From: Curtobacterium sp. 458
Lineage (GTDB): Bacteria; Actinomycetota; Actinomycetes; Actinomycetales; Microbacteriaceae
Assembly: GCF_030406605.1 (NCBI RefSeq)
Contig: NZ_CP129104.1
Span: 3,114,687 to 3,178,686 of the forward strand
DNA: 64,000 bases
Reading direction: 5' to 3'
Shown piece after piece: positions 50,990 through 58,906 of the stretch; within the stretch, counting starts at the first letter, position 1, and each line of letters begins with the position of its first letter. The notes under the pieces were generated by a model, which was not told the DNA's origin, searched no databases, and was given only the letters and a program-made list of their open reading frames with translations. Made by a program: the position numbers and the translations under genes.

Positions 50990-51115
50990 ACGAAAGCGAC
51001 AGGTTCCGCGCGTGCCGTCACGACCTTCTGTCGCTTTCGTCGACCGCGACCTGTCGCCATCGCGAAGGCGACAGATGAGCGCTGGCGCAGGCCAACGAAG
51101 TGTCGCTTTCGGCAT
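50990..51115. repeat. Cluster of GCGACA/TGTCGC inverted motifs in a gene-free stretch
   Basis: ACGAAAGCGACAG (50990-51002) is complementary to CTGTCGCTTTCGT (51028-51040), and CTGTCGCC (51051-51058) to GGCGACAG (51067-51074); a further TGTCGCTTTCG follows near 51102. The 419-bp gap between fabF and the convergent DUF3145 gene (50818-51236) otherwise holds the fabF hairpin, CGCCGGTCGCG direct repeats and no credible gene. Confidence 0.6.
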
Positions 51116-51236
51116 CGGGCAAGCCGGCCGGACTCGGGCAGCGTCGTACGCGGCTCTCGGCGGTGCGGGGACGACGAACGCCGCCGGGCACGAGGCCGGG
51201 CGGCGTTCGAGGGAGCGGAGGAAGCGCGGGAGCGGG

Positions 51237-51737
51237 TCAGCCGACGCGGTGGAGCCAGACGACGGGGTTGCCCTCGGCGGCGTGACGGAACGGCTCGAGT
51301 TCGTCGTCCCAGGCCTGACCGAGCGCCAGGCGCAGTTCGCGGTGGAGTTCGAGCGCGTTGCTGCCGGCGACCTCCATGGCGTAGCGGACGCGGTCCTCGG
51401 GCACGACCATGTTGCCCGTCACGTCGGTCTGCGCGTAGAACACTCCGAGGTCGGGCGTGTGCATCCAGCGGCCGCCGTCCGAGGTGCTGGTCGGCTCCTC
51501 GGTGACCTCGTACCGCAGGTGCTCCCAGCCGCGCAGGGCAGAAGCGATCGCCGCACCGGTACCGACCGAGCCGGTCCACGTGAACTCGGTGCGTCGCGCG
51601 CCGTCCTGCGCGGGCTGGTCGAGCCACGAGAAGTTCACGGCACGACTCATGGCGCGACCTGCTGCCCATTCGACGTGCGGGCAGAGCGCGCGTGGTGCGG
51701 AGTGCACGTAGAGCACCCCGGTCGTCGTTCCGTTCAC
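51237..51737 (-). CDS. DUF3145 protein
   Basis: A 166-residue soluble protein, conserved in actinobacteria and commonly placed near the fatty acid synthesis genes. It is rich in aromatic residues (HVEWAAGR, FTWTGSVGTGAAIASALRGWEHLRYEVTEEP, GRWMHTPDLGVFYAQTDVTGNMVV). No catalytic motif is known. A role in lipid metabolism or envelope control is only suggested by location. It lies convergent to fabF. Confidence 0.82.
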   Translation of the reverse strand: MNGTTTGVLYVHSAPRALCPHVEWAAGRAMSRAVNFSWLDQPAQDGARRTEFTWTGSVGTGAAIASALRGWEHLRYEVTEEPTSTSDGGRWMHTPDLGVFYAQTDVTGNMVVPEDRVRYAMEVAGSNALELHRELRLALGQAWDDELEPFRHAAEGNPVVWLHRVG

Positions 51738-51883
51738 GATTCCTCCGATTCGTCAGGTGCGACTTCCCCATCGACCTGAGCACTCGGAACCGTCCGCGGA
51801 ACCATCGGTATGCGATTGTGATGTCCTGGCGGACACGCCCATTATGCAGCGTCAGCGCTGGGAACGCCAGGTCGACGCCGGCA

Positions 51884-52690
51884 TCAGTGCAGAACCGCTC
51901 CGGAGGCGTCCACGGGGTGCCGCTCCCCCGCGGTGACCGCTGCTGCGATGCGGTTCTCCGGGGGCGGCACCGGGCAGGCGAACAAGTACGAGAAGGCGCA
52001 CGGCGGCAGGACGACGGTGTTCCAGTCGAGGACGACGTCGGCGGCCTCGCCCGGGTCGTCGAGGTACAGGAAGCGGCCCATCGAGTACGTGCTCGACGGA
52101 TCGGTCTCGGGCAGGGCGCTCGTGGCGTCCTGCACGATGAGCTGCAACCGCGGGACACCGCGGAACGCGGCGGACCGGACCACCACGAGGCGCACGGCGA
52201 CGTCGCCGACCGTGGTGTCGACGTGCCCGGCGACCGGGAGCGCGACGCCGGCGGCGTCGAGGACGGCACCACGGGCCTCCAGGCCGTCACGCACCGGCAC
52301 GTACCTGCCGGCGGTGACCCACGCGGCGTCGTGGTCGAAGCGGGCGATCCCGGCGAAGCGACCGATCGCCTCCGAGGCAGGGTCCCACACGCGCAGCGTG
52401 CGGTCCGTCACGGTGCCGGCGAGGCCGTCCGGGAAGGTCACCACCGAGGGCACCACGGCCTGGTCACCCGCGACGAGGACGGTGCCGTCGACCGGGACGT
52501 CGTCGACGACCACCCCGTCCGCGGAGTCCGCGGTGACGGTCAGGCCGCCCGGCGCCGGAGCCCAGCGGCCGGGCACCGGCCACACCGGCTGCTCGACGTC
52601 GACCTGCTGTGCGTTCACGAGGGCGAGCGGGCCGCGGGGTCCGCGCGCCCAACGGTCCCGGTCCGCGACGTGGTCGGCGAGGTCGGTCAC
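51884..52690 (-). CDS. DUF1684 protein
   Basis: From GTG 52690 the protein has 268 residues. The C-terminal half carries DUF1684 hallmarks: GVPRLQLIVQDATS, SMGRFLYLDDPG, VLDWNTVVLPPCAFSYLFACPVPPPENRI. The family has a beta-rich fold without known enzyme activity; the last segment is strongly conserved. Its start overlaps the stop of the upstream transporter gene by 4 nt. Confidence 0.82.
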   Translation of the reverse strand: MTDLADHVADRDRWARGPRGPLALVNAQQVDVEQPVWPVPGRWAPAPGGLTVTADSADGVVVDDVPVDGTVLVAGDQAVVPSVVTFPDGLAGTVTDRTLRVWDPASEAIGRFAGIARFDHDAAWVTAGRYVPVRDGLEARGAVLDAAGVALPVAGHVDTTVGDVAVRLVVVRSAAFRGVPRLQLIVQDATSALPETDPSSTYSMGRFLYLDDPGEAADVVLDWNTVVLPPCAFSYLFACPVPPPENRIAAAVTAGERHPVDASGAVLH

Positions 52691-53817
52691 AGCTGCTCTT
52701 GCCGCGGGTAGATGACCTTCTGGACGATGATGATCACCGACGCGGCGATCGGCACCGCGACGAGTGCGCCGAGCACACCGCCGATGGTGCCGCCCGCGAC
52801 CGCGGCGATGACCACGAGGGCGCCGGGCACCTGCACCGCACGCGACATGATGCGCGGGGAGATGACGTACGCCTCGACCTGCATGTACACGAGGTAGTAC
52901 ACCGCTGCGGTCAGCGCCGTCGCCGGTGAGGCGAACAGGCACAGCAACGAGATCACGACCGCGGCGCTGAGCGTCCCGACGAGCGGGATCAGCGAGCCGA
53001 GGAAGGCGAAGGACGCGAGCAGCACCGGCAGCGGGGCGCCGATGATGAGGAGGAAGACCAGGCTGAGGACGCCGTTGATGAGCGCCTGCGAGATCTGCCC
53101 GACCACGTAGCGGCCGACGGCCTGGGTGATCTGCTCGCTGACGTCGACGAAGTTCTCGCGGCGGGACGCGGGCACGAACCGGTAGGTCATCGACTTCAGC
53201 CCACGCATCGACGCGAGGAAGTAGAGCATCAGGATGAGCACGATGAGCGCGCCCGTGAGCCCGGACAGGATGCCGCCACCGACCGCGAGGATGCCGCCGC
53301 CGAGGTTGAGCAAGTTGCTCGGGTTCTCCACGAACGACTGCACGGACTGCAGCGCGTGGTCGATGTCGAACGACCCGCTGAACTGCTTCGAGAGGTCCTG
53401 GAACCAGTCCTGCTGCGAGATGTCCTGGATGATGTCCGGGAAGTTCTGGATGAGGTTCGTCGCCTGCTGGATCAGGATCGGCACCACCGCGAAGATGACG
53501 CCGACGAACGCTGCGAGCACCGCGACGACCACCGCGAGGATGGCCGTCCAGCGCGGGATGAACCGTTCGAGGAACGACACGAGGGGGTCGATGCCGAGCG
53601 CCAGGAACAGCGCGACACCGATGTAGACGAGGACGGTGCTGAGCTCGCGGACGACGGCGCCGGCCGCGAGGGCGACGAGCACGCCGATCGCGCCCATGAA
53701 GCCGATGCGGAACGCGTTGACGCGGACGCCGGTGCCGCCGCGGGTCACCTCGAACGTGACGTTCGGGGTCGGCCCGAGTGGTTCGTGGTCGTGGGGCTTG
53801 CGCCGTGGGAGCTGCAT
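52687..53817 (-). CDS. AI-2E family transporter (PerM-like)
   Basis: A 376-residue membrane protein with about eight hydrophobic segments and the family layout: N-terminal pair VVRELSTVLVYIGVALFLALGIDPLV, an extracellular or cytoplasmic stretch from 110 to 170 (FPDIIQDISQQDWFQDL), and the C-terminal half GQISQALINGVLSLVFLLIIGAPLPVLLA and ALTAAVYYLVYMQVEAYVISPRIM. Members export autoinducer 2 or act as Na/H antiporters; the substrate here is unknown. It lies downstream of the tRNA and tandem-repeat region. Confidence 0.87.
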   Translation of the reverse strand: MQLPRRKPHDHEPLGPTPNVTFEVTRGGTGVRVNAFRIGFMGAIGVLVALAAGAVVRELSTVLVYIGVALFLALGIDPLVSFLERFIPRWTAILAVVVAVLAAFVGVIFAVVPILIQQATNLIQNFPDIIQDISQQDWFQDLSKQFSGSFDIDHALQSVQSFVENPSNLLNLGGGILAVGGGILSGLTGALIVLILMLYFLASMRGLKSMTYRFVPASRRENFVDVSEQITQAVGRYVVGQISQALINGVLSLVFLLIIGAPLPVLLASFAFLGSLIPLVGTLSAAVVISLLCLFASPATALTAAVYYLVYMQVEAYVISPRIMSRAVQVPGALVVIAAVAGGTIGGVLGALVAVPIAASVIIIVQKVIYPRQEQL

Positions 53818-53848
53818 GCGGGTCGGCCTTGTCTCGTTGTGCGGGCCT

Positions 53849-53980
53849 GCTCGAACCCGCGTCGGGATCGAGGGCGGGCCCAGTCGGTCGGACTTGCTCG
53901 AACCCGCGTCGGGATCGTAGGGCGGGCCCAGTCGGTCGGACTTGCTCGAACCCGCGTCGGGATCGTAGGGCGGGCGGGAC
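53849..53980 (-). repeat. Three tandem 47/48-bp repeats containing a tRNA 3'-end-like sequence
   Basis: Copies start at 53849, 53896 and 53944 (plus-strand start GCTCGAACCCGCGTCGGGAT). Each contains CGAACCCGCG and (TA)GGGCGGG, the same order as the T arm and acceptor strand of the tRNA gene that the third copy runs into. The array lies in the trailer just after the tRNA 3' end and before the AI-2E transporter gene. Confidence 0.8.
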
Positions 53981-54040
53981 TCGAACCCGCGGATCGTTCG
54001 GTTATGAGCCGACTGCCTTGACCAGCTTGGCTACCGCCCC
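53966..54040 (-). tRNA. tRNA with CAT anticodon (tRNA-Met or tRNA-Ile2)
   Basis: A 75-nt cloverleaf from 54040: acceptor GGGGCGG/CCGCCCT (G1-U72 wobble), D arm GCC/GGC, anticodon loop CTCATAA (anticodon CAT), T arm GCGGG/CCCGC with loop TTCGAGT, discriminator A. CCA is not encoded. A CAT anticodon may serve methionine or, after lysidine modification, isoleucine; I cannot decide which. It lacks the initiator-type GGG/CCC anticodon stem, so it is not tRNA-fMet. Confidence 0.88.
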
Positions 54041-54054
54041 TCGCCGGCGACCCG

Positions 54055-55275
54055 TCAGGCCACCGGCTCCCCACGATACAGCGCCTCGAACGTCGCGAGC
54101 GTGCGGTTGATGTCGTGTGGCTGGATCATCTCGAGACTCCGCTGCCGCATGGCGACGTAGTCCTCGTCCGATGCGGTGAGCACCGTCGTGAGCTTCTCGG
54201 CGAGGTCGCGTTCGTCACCGGGACGGAACAGGTACCCGTTGCCGTCGACCAGGTGCGGCAGCGCCATCGAGTCGGCCGCGACCACCGGCAGCCCGGACGC
54301 CATGCCCTCGAGCGACGAGATGCTCTGCAGCTCTGCCGTCGACGGCATCGCGAAGACAGTCGCGTTGGTGAGTGCGGTGCGCTTGTCCTCGTCGGTCACG
54401 AACCCCGCGAAGCGCACCCGGTCCTCGAGGCCGAGCTCGCGGGTGAGCGCGGTCAGCTTCGGGATCATCTCGCCGCCGCCGACGATGGTCAGGTGCGCGT
54501 GCAGCTCCGCCGGGAGCAGCGGCAGCGCGCGGACGAGGACGTCGAGGTTCTTCTCCGGCGCGACCCGACCGACGAACACGATCTCGTTGTTCACGGGACG
54601 GCCCTCGCGGGCGACGTACCGTGTGACGTCGAGTCCGCAGGAGATCGCGAGGACGCGCTGCCCGGCGATGGCCTTCCGCAGGTAGTCGGCCGCGAGGTTC
54701 GTCGGCGTCGTGATCGCGTCGGCGATGCGGTACGTCTTCGCTGCGTCGCGCCAGGCGATCCGGATCGCGGTCGGGATGATCCACTTGCTCAGCGGCACGT
54801 AGTCGAGCAGGTTCTCCGGCATGAAGTGGTTCGTCGCGACGACGCGGATGCCGCGGTCGTGTGCTTCACGGGCGACGCCGCGGCCGACGACGATGTGGGA
54901 CTGGATGTGCACGACGTCGGGGCGGACGGCGTCGAGGATGGGCGCGGTGAGCTTCCGGACGCTCCACGGCCAGACGAACCGGAGCCAGGCGTGCGTCGGC
55001 CACTTGTACGACTTCAACCGGTGGACGACGAGCTGGACGCCGCGGTGCTCCTCTTCGGCGGTGCCGTGGTGGCTCGAGGACGCGGGCGCGACGACGTGGA
55101 CCTCGTGGCCGCGCTCGGCGAGCCCGACGGCGAGCTGCTCGGCGAAGGTCGCGGCGCCGTTGACGTCGGGCGGGAAGGTGTCCGCCGCGATGAGGACCCG
55201 CAGCGGTCGGCGTCCGGCCGTCGCACCCGTCGACTCGGCGGTGGCGGTGGTGGCATCTGCTGACACGGCGGGCAA
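54055..55275 (-). CDS. GT4-family glycosyltransferase (PimB/MgtA-like)
   Basis: A 406-residue GT-B glycosyltransferase. It opens VLIAADTFPPDVNGAATFAEQLAVGLAERGHEVHVVAP (acceptor domain), continues with DVVHIQSHIVVGRGV and VGRVAPEKNLDVLVRAL, and ends with the GT4 nucleotide-sugar motif FAMPSTAELQSISSLEGMASGLPVVAADSMALPHLV (E-x7-E). Similar enzymes mannosylate phosphatidylinositol or diacylglycerol-sugars in actinobacterial membranes. The start is TTG 55275 or GTG 55266. Confidence 0.87.
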   Translation of the reverse strand: MPAVSADATTATAESTGATAGRRPLRVLIAADTFPPDVNGAATFAEQLAVGLAERGHEVHVVAPASSSHHGTAEEEHRGVQLVVHRLKSYKWPTHAWLRFVWPWSVRKLTAPILDAVRPDVVHIQSHIVVGRGVAREAHDRGIRVVATNHFMPENLLDYVPLSKWIIPTAIRIAWRDAAKTYRIADAITTPTNLAADYLRKAIAGQRVLAISCGLDVTRYVAREGRPVNNEIVFVGRVAPEKNLDVLVRALPLLPAELHAHLTIVGGGEMIPKLTALTRELGLEDRVRFAGFVTDEDKRTALTNATVFAMPSTAELQSISSLEGMASGLPVVAADSMALPHLVDGNGYLFRPGDERDLAEKLTTVLTASDEDYVAMRQRSLEMIQPHDINRTLATFEALYRGEPVA

Positions 55276-55386
55276 GGTCCTCTCGTGGGCGGTGTCCTGG
55301 TCGGTGTGGAACGCTACCGTATGCGCTCCCGGCCCGGCGTCCGCCTCGCGGTGGACCCTGGGCCGCCCACGTCACCACCCTGCACG

Positions 55387-56301
55387 TCAGGACCGTGTCT
55401 GGGGGTGGTGCTTCGCGAGGAGGAACACCCCGGTGATCGCGATGGCGGCCGCGACGACGAACCCGAGCACGGCACCGACGGGTGCGCCGGTGGCCTCGTC
55501 GAGGACGATCACGCCGATGCCGACCGCCACGATCGGGTCGATGACGGTGAGACCGGCGATCACGAGGTCGGCGGAGCCGCTCGAGTAGGCGTTCTGCACG
55601 AAGTACCCGCCGAGCGACGCGGCGACCACGACCCCGAGGATCGCGACGACCGTCAGCCAGTCGAACGTGCCGTTGAGCAGGCGGTTCAGGACGACCTTCG
55701 CCAGCGTCGCCACGAAACCGTAGAGCACGCCGGCACCGACGATGTAGTACAGCGCGTTGCGGTGCTGCGCCACGAACCGGAAGGACACGAGCACGAGCGC
55801 CAGCACGACCGCGAGGATGACGAGCACCGTGATGAGCTGCTGCCTCGTGATCGCGCTCTCGTGCCCGACGAAGGCCGCGATGCCGACGAAGATGCCGACG
55901 CCGATGATGCACGTCCACACCGCCCGGCGCGCACGACGGCCGAGCGGGACGCCGCTGGCACGCGAGGAGAACCACGTGGTGATGACGAGCGCGACGGCAC
56001 CGAGCGGCTGCACGACGATGAGCGGCGCGTTGGCGATGCTGAACAGCTGCAGCACGACGGCCAACCCGAGCATGAGCGTGCCGAGCACCCAGTAGCCGCT
56101 CGACACCAGCGCGAGCACGTGCCGGATGCTGAGGCCCTTCGACTGCCGTCCGAGCCGGGCCTCGACCCGCTGGACGCCGCGACTCTGGAACTGCGCGCCG
56201 AGCGACAGGAAGACCGCACCGAGCAGTGCGACGGGGATCATGAGCGCCTGGAACGGGGTCAGGTTGCTGACCGCGTCGGGGAGCGGGAGGTCCGTCGTCA
56301 C
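55387..56301 (-). CDS. DMT-superfamily transporter
   Basis: A 304-residue protein with nine to ten hydrophobic segments in two EamA-like halves (MIPVALLGAVFLSLGAQFQSRGV; VASSLGGYF-like VVVAASLGGYFVQNAYSSGSADLVIAGLTVIDPIVAVGIG). The conserved placement of Pro and acidic residues near the end (VIDPIVAVGIGVIVLDE) is typical. The substrate is unknown. It lies upstream of the glycosyltransferase gene on the same strand and diverges from def. Confidence 0.82.
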   Translation of the reverse strand: MTTDLPLPDAVSNLTPFQALMIPVALLGAVFLSLGAQFQSRGVQRVEARLGRQSKGLSIRHVLALVSSGYWVLGTLMLGLAVVLQLFSIANAPLIVVQPLGAVALVITTWFSSRASGVPLGRRARRAVWTCIIGVGIFVGIAAFVGHESAITRQQLITVLVILAVVLALVLVSFRFVAQHRNALYYIVGAGVLYGFVATLAKVVLNRLLNGTFDWLTVVAILGVVVAASLGGYFVQNAYSSGSADLVIAGLTVIDPIVAVGIGVIVLDEATGAPVGAVLGFVVAAAIAITGVFLLAKHHPQTRS

Positions 56302-56340
56302 GCGTCGAGGCTACCGGTCCTCGCCGGATAACCTGGGTGA

Positions 56341-56916
56341 ATGGCCGTCCTCCCGATCCGCATCACCGGTGAACCCGTCCTCCACGAGCGCGCCACGGAG
56401 GTGACCGAGTTCGACGACGCGCTCCGCGAGCTCGTGGCGGACATGTTCGAGACGATGGACCTGGCCCCCGGAGTCGGACTCGCCGGTCCGCAGGTCGGCA
56501 TCGGCAAGCGGCTCTTCGTCTACTCATGGACCGATGATGACGAGGTCCAGCACCGCGGCGCGGCGATCAACCCCGTCCTGTGGATCACTCCCCCGGTCCC
56601 CGAGGCCGTGGAGGAACTCGACGAGGACGACGAGTCCGAGGGCTGCCTCTCGATCCCCGGTGAGCGCTTCCCGCTCCGGCGATCAGGGGGTGCGCTCCTC
56701 CGCGCGTTCGACGAGCACGGCGATCCGTTCGAGGTCGAGGCGCACGGCTGGCTCGCCCGCGTCTTCCAGCACGAGTACGACCACCTCGACGGCTACCTCT
56801 ACGCGGACCGACTCGGGCACCCGTACGGCAAGCAGGTCACGAAGGCCGTCCGGAAGAACAGCTGGGGCGGACCGGGCAAGTCGTGGCTGCCCGGTCGCGA
56901 CCACCCGGAGGGCTGA
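56341..56916 (+). CDS. def: Peptide deformylase
   Basis: A 191-residue metalloprotease that removes the formyl group from new proteins. The three motifs are GVGLAGPQVG (with G for the second A), EGCLSIPG (Cys ligand) and FQHEYDHLDGYLY (HExxH). Between motifs 1 and 2 an acidic insert (EELDEDDESE) is present. A TAACCT box ends 6 nt before the ATG, which indicates a leaderless transcript. It diverges from the DMT transporter. Confidence 0.94.
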   Translation: MAVLPIRITGEPVLHERATEVTEFDDALRELVADMFETMDLAPGVGLAGPQVGIGKRLFVYSWTDDDEVQHRGAAINPVLWITPPVPEAVEELDEDDESEGCLSIPGERFPLRRSGGALLRAFDEHGDPFEVEAHGWLARVFQHEYDHLDGYLYADRLGHPYGKQVTKAVRKNSWGGPGKSWLPGRDHPEG

Positions 56917-56967
56917 GCGGCCCACACCCGCGCTCCGCACGCGCGATCACCGGCCTGGAGGCACGGC

Positions 56968-57450
56968 TCACCCCCGGTAGGTCGCCAACGCCTCCTGCAG
57001 GCGGTCGCGTTCGGGGTGTCCGGGACAGTAGGCGAGCAGACCCGCTGCACGCTTCGCGGCGTCCGCCGTGCGGACCCGCTCGACCCACGGGCCGGCACCG
57101 CGCACCGCGCACCACGCCGCGAGTTCGTCCAGCGTCGCCGTGCCGTCGGCAGCACGGACCGCATCGGCCTGCTGGTCGGACATCGCGCTCCCGGTGGTGC
57201 GGGTCGCCGTGCACGAAGCCCGACGGTCCTCCCACGCGGCGGAGTACGTCGTGTAGGTCTCGGTCGCGTCGCCCGTCCCCCTACGGCACCTGAAGGCGAA
57301 CATGACCGGCGCGGTCCCCGTCACCGCTGCGCCCGCGGCCCGGGTGCTCGACGGCTCCTCGGGTTCGGCCTCGGCGGACGTGCACGCGCTCAGCAGCACG
57401 CTCGCCGTGACGACGAGCGCCAGGGTGAGGACGGGCCGGATCGAGCGCAC
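56968..57450 (-). CDS. Small lipoprotein of unknown function
   Basis: A 160-residue protein starting at GTG 57450. The signal peptide ends in the lipobox LLSAC (Cys 23). The mature part has four Cys (FRCRRGTG, ASCTATR, AWCAVRG, LAYCPGHPERDRL) that could form two disulfides. No family is recognised. It is followed at a distance by def in convergent orientation and preceded by short repeats near tRNA-Asn. Confidence 0.65.
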   Translation of the reverse strand: MRSIRPVLTLALVVTASVLLSACTSAEAEPEEPSSTRAAGAAVTGTAPVMFAFRCRRGTGDATETYTTYSAAWEDRRASCTATRTTGSAMSDQQADAVRAADGTATLDELAAWCAVRGAGPWVERVRTADAAKRAAGLLAYCPGHPERDRLQEALATYRG

Positions 57451-57483
57451 CTGAGAACGCTAACAGGCTCCCCCGCGTGCGAC

Positions 57484-57616
57484 CCGAGTCTCGGCACGCC
57501 CGACCCCGAGTCTCGGTCAGCCTTCCCCCGAGTCTCGGCTCCAGCGACTCATCTCGCCCCGGGGAGCACGAGAGACGTCGCCCACCACGAGAGACGTCGC
57601 CGACGACGAGACTCGG
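57484..57616. repeat. Short intergenic repeats CCGAGTCTCGG and CACGAGAGACGTCGCC
   Basis: CCGAGTCTCGG occurs at 57484-57494, 57506-57516 and 57528-57538, exactly 22 bp apart. CACGAGAGACGTCGCC occurs at 57567-57582 and 57586-57601, and an inverted CGAGACTCGG at 57607-57616. The stretch lies between the lipoprotein start and the tRNA-Asn terminator. It has no coding signal. There are no spacers or uniform long repeats, so it is not a CRISPR. Confidence 0.75.
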
Positions 57617-57657
57617 CGCGACACCGGCAGCGGGACGCAGGCCACGCACCGCGCACG

Positions 57658-57690
57658 CAAAAGACCCCCACCGCGAACGGTGAGGGTCTG
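57658..57690 (-). terminator. Intrinsic terminator after tRNA-Asn
   Basis: In minus sense, AGACCCTCACCG and CGGTGGGGGTCT pair around a TTCG loop (57663-57689), followed by TTTT (57662-57659). This is a classic rho-independent terminator placed just after the tRNA-Asn 3' end. Confidence 0.85.
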
Positions 57691-57693
57691 TCG

Positions 57694-57766
57694 CTCCCCG
57701 AGTTGGACTCGAACCAACAACCTGCCGGTTAACAGCCGGCTGCTCTGCCAATTGAGCTATCGAGGA
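57694..57766 (-). tRNA. tRNA-Asn (anticodon GTT)
   Basis: A 73-nt cloverleaf from 57766: acceptor TCCTCGA/TCGGGGA, D arm GCTC/GAGC, anticodon stem CCGGC/GCCGG-type with loop CTGTTAA (anticodon GTT), T arm with TTCGAGT, discriminator G. CCA is not encoded. A T-tailed hairpin follows it. Confidence 0.95.
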
Positions 57767-57877
57767 TCAGTTGCTCTGCTGAACAACGGGTAACAGCATA
57801 GCAGTACGCGGACCCCGCCCACCGCATCGGGAGCACACCCCGGGCGTGGCGAGCCGCCGCGACGCCGGACGACCGGC

Positions 57878-58906
57878 TCAGTACCCCGCGGCCGGGTCCA
57901 CGACGCCGACGAAGCCCGAGCCGTCCCCGCCGAGGAACGCCGTCGTGTTCGTCCGGACGCGCTCGGCCAGGAGCGGCGCCACCATCTCCGGCGTGTCCGC
58001 CTGGTGCGGGGTGATGATCGCTCCCGGCTCGCTCCAGAGCGGATGCCCGTCCGGCAGTGGCTCCGGGTCCGTGACGTCGAGTCCAGCGGCCGCGATCGAG
58101 CCGTCCCGCAGCGCGGTGAGCAGCGCGTCGGTGTCGACGAGGCCCCCGCGCGCGATGTTCACCAGCCGCGCCGAGTCCTTCATGACGGCGAACTGGTGCG
58201 CCCCGAACAGCTTGGACGTCCCGGAGGTCATCGCGGCGGCGATCATCACGACGTCGGCGTCGGGCAGGACCTCGTCGAGCTGGTCGGTCGGCACCGTGCG
58301 GTCGGCGGACTCCACCGGCGCCGACGACCGCCGGACGACGGTCACGTGCACGTCGAACGGGCGCAGCAGCCGGATGTACTCCAGCGCGATGCCGCCGGCG
58401 CCGATCACGACGACGTTCCGGCCGTACAGCGACACGCCCTCGGGCTCCGTCGCCCACGAGGTCGCCCGGGCCCGCTTCTGGAGCACCCGGAGCGTGCCGA
58501 GCGTCAGCGCGAGGGCGTGCTCGGCCACCGGCTCGGCGTACGCACCCTTGGCGGAGGTGAACAGGACGCGGTCCCCGTGCGCCTCGATGAGCCCGGCGAA
58601 GGCGTCGACCCCGGCGAACGGGAGTTGCACCCAGGACACGTCGGGAGCGTCGTCGAGCGCCGACGCGAGTCCGTCCGGGTCGCGCGGGTCGAGCCAGACG
58701 ATCCCGCGGGTGTCGGGACCGAGCGGGGCGACGGTCCCGCCGGCCTCGACGACGGCGGAGACGTGCAGGTCGGCCTCGGACGGCAGGATCGCGACCGGGC
58801 CGGCCTGCGGCGGGGCGACGGGCAGCGGAGCCCCGGCGTCGGTGACGACCGCGCGGTGCCCGCGGACCCCCTCCGACGCGGCGAAACGACCGGGCGTGGC
58901 GCTCAC
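57878..58906 (-). CDS. D-2-hydroxyacid dehydrogenase (NAD-binding)
   Basis: From GTG 58906 the protein has 342 residues. The NAD fold is GRNVVVIGAGGIALEYIRLLRPFDVHVTVV. The later segments SARLVNIARGGLVDTDALLTAL, AAAGLDVTDPEPLPDGHPLW and IITPHQADTPEM carry the catalytic Arg and Asp/Glu; the usual catalytic His is seen in TPHQ. The substrate could be glyoxylate, hydroxypyruvate or another 2-oxo acid. The start overlaps the stop of the ABC ATPase gene by 4 nt, so it is the last gene of the peptide-transport operon. Confidence 0.85.
   Translation of the reverse strand: MSATPGRFAASEGVRGHRAVVTDAGAPLPVAPPQAGPVAILPSEADLHVSAVVEAGGTVAPLGPDTRGIVWLDPRDPDGLASALDDAPDVSWVQLPFAGVDAFAGLIEAHGDRVLFTSAKGAYAEPVAEHALALTLGTLRVLQKRARATSWATEPEGVSLYGRNVVVIGAGGIALEYIRLLRPFDVHVTVVRRSSAPVESADRTVPTDQLDEVLPDADVVMIAAAMTSGTSKLFGAHQFAVMKDSARLVNIARGGLVDTDALLTALRDGSIAAAGLDVTDPEPLPDGHPLWSEPGAIITPHQADTPEMVAPLLAERVRTNTTAFLGGDGSGFVGVVDPAAGY

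Noticed and set aside
46363..52290. Other very long open frames (863 and 981 residues) antisense to or across the fab genes
   Set aside because: They lie opposite fabD, fabH and fabF, have no family similarity and cross several real genes.
53849..57616. CRISPR array candidates in the repeat clusters at 53849-53980 and 57484-57616
   Set aside because: The units are head-to-tail without variable spacers, or are only 11 to 16 bp long, and no cas genes are nearby.
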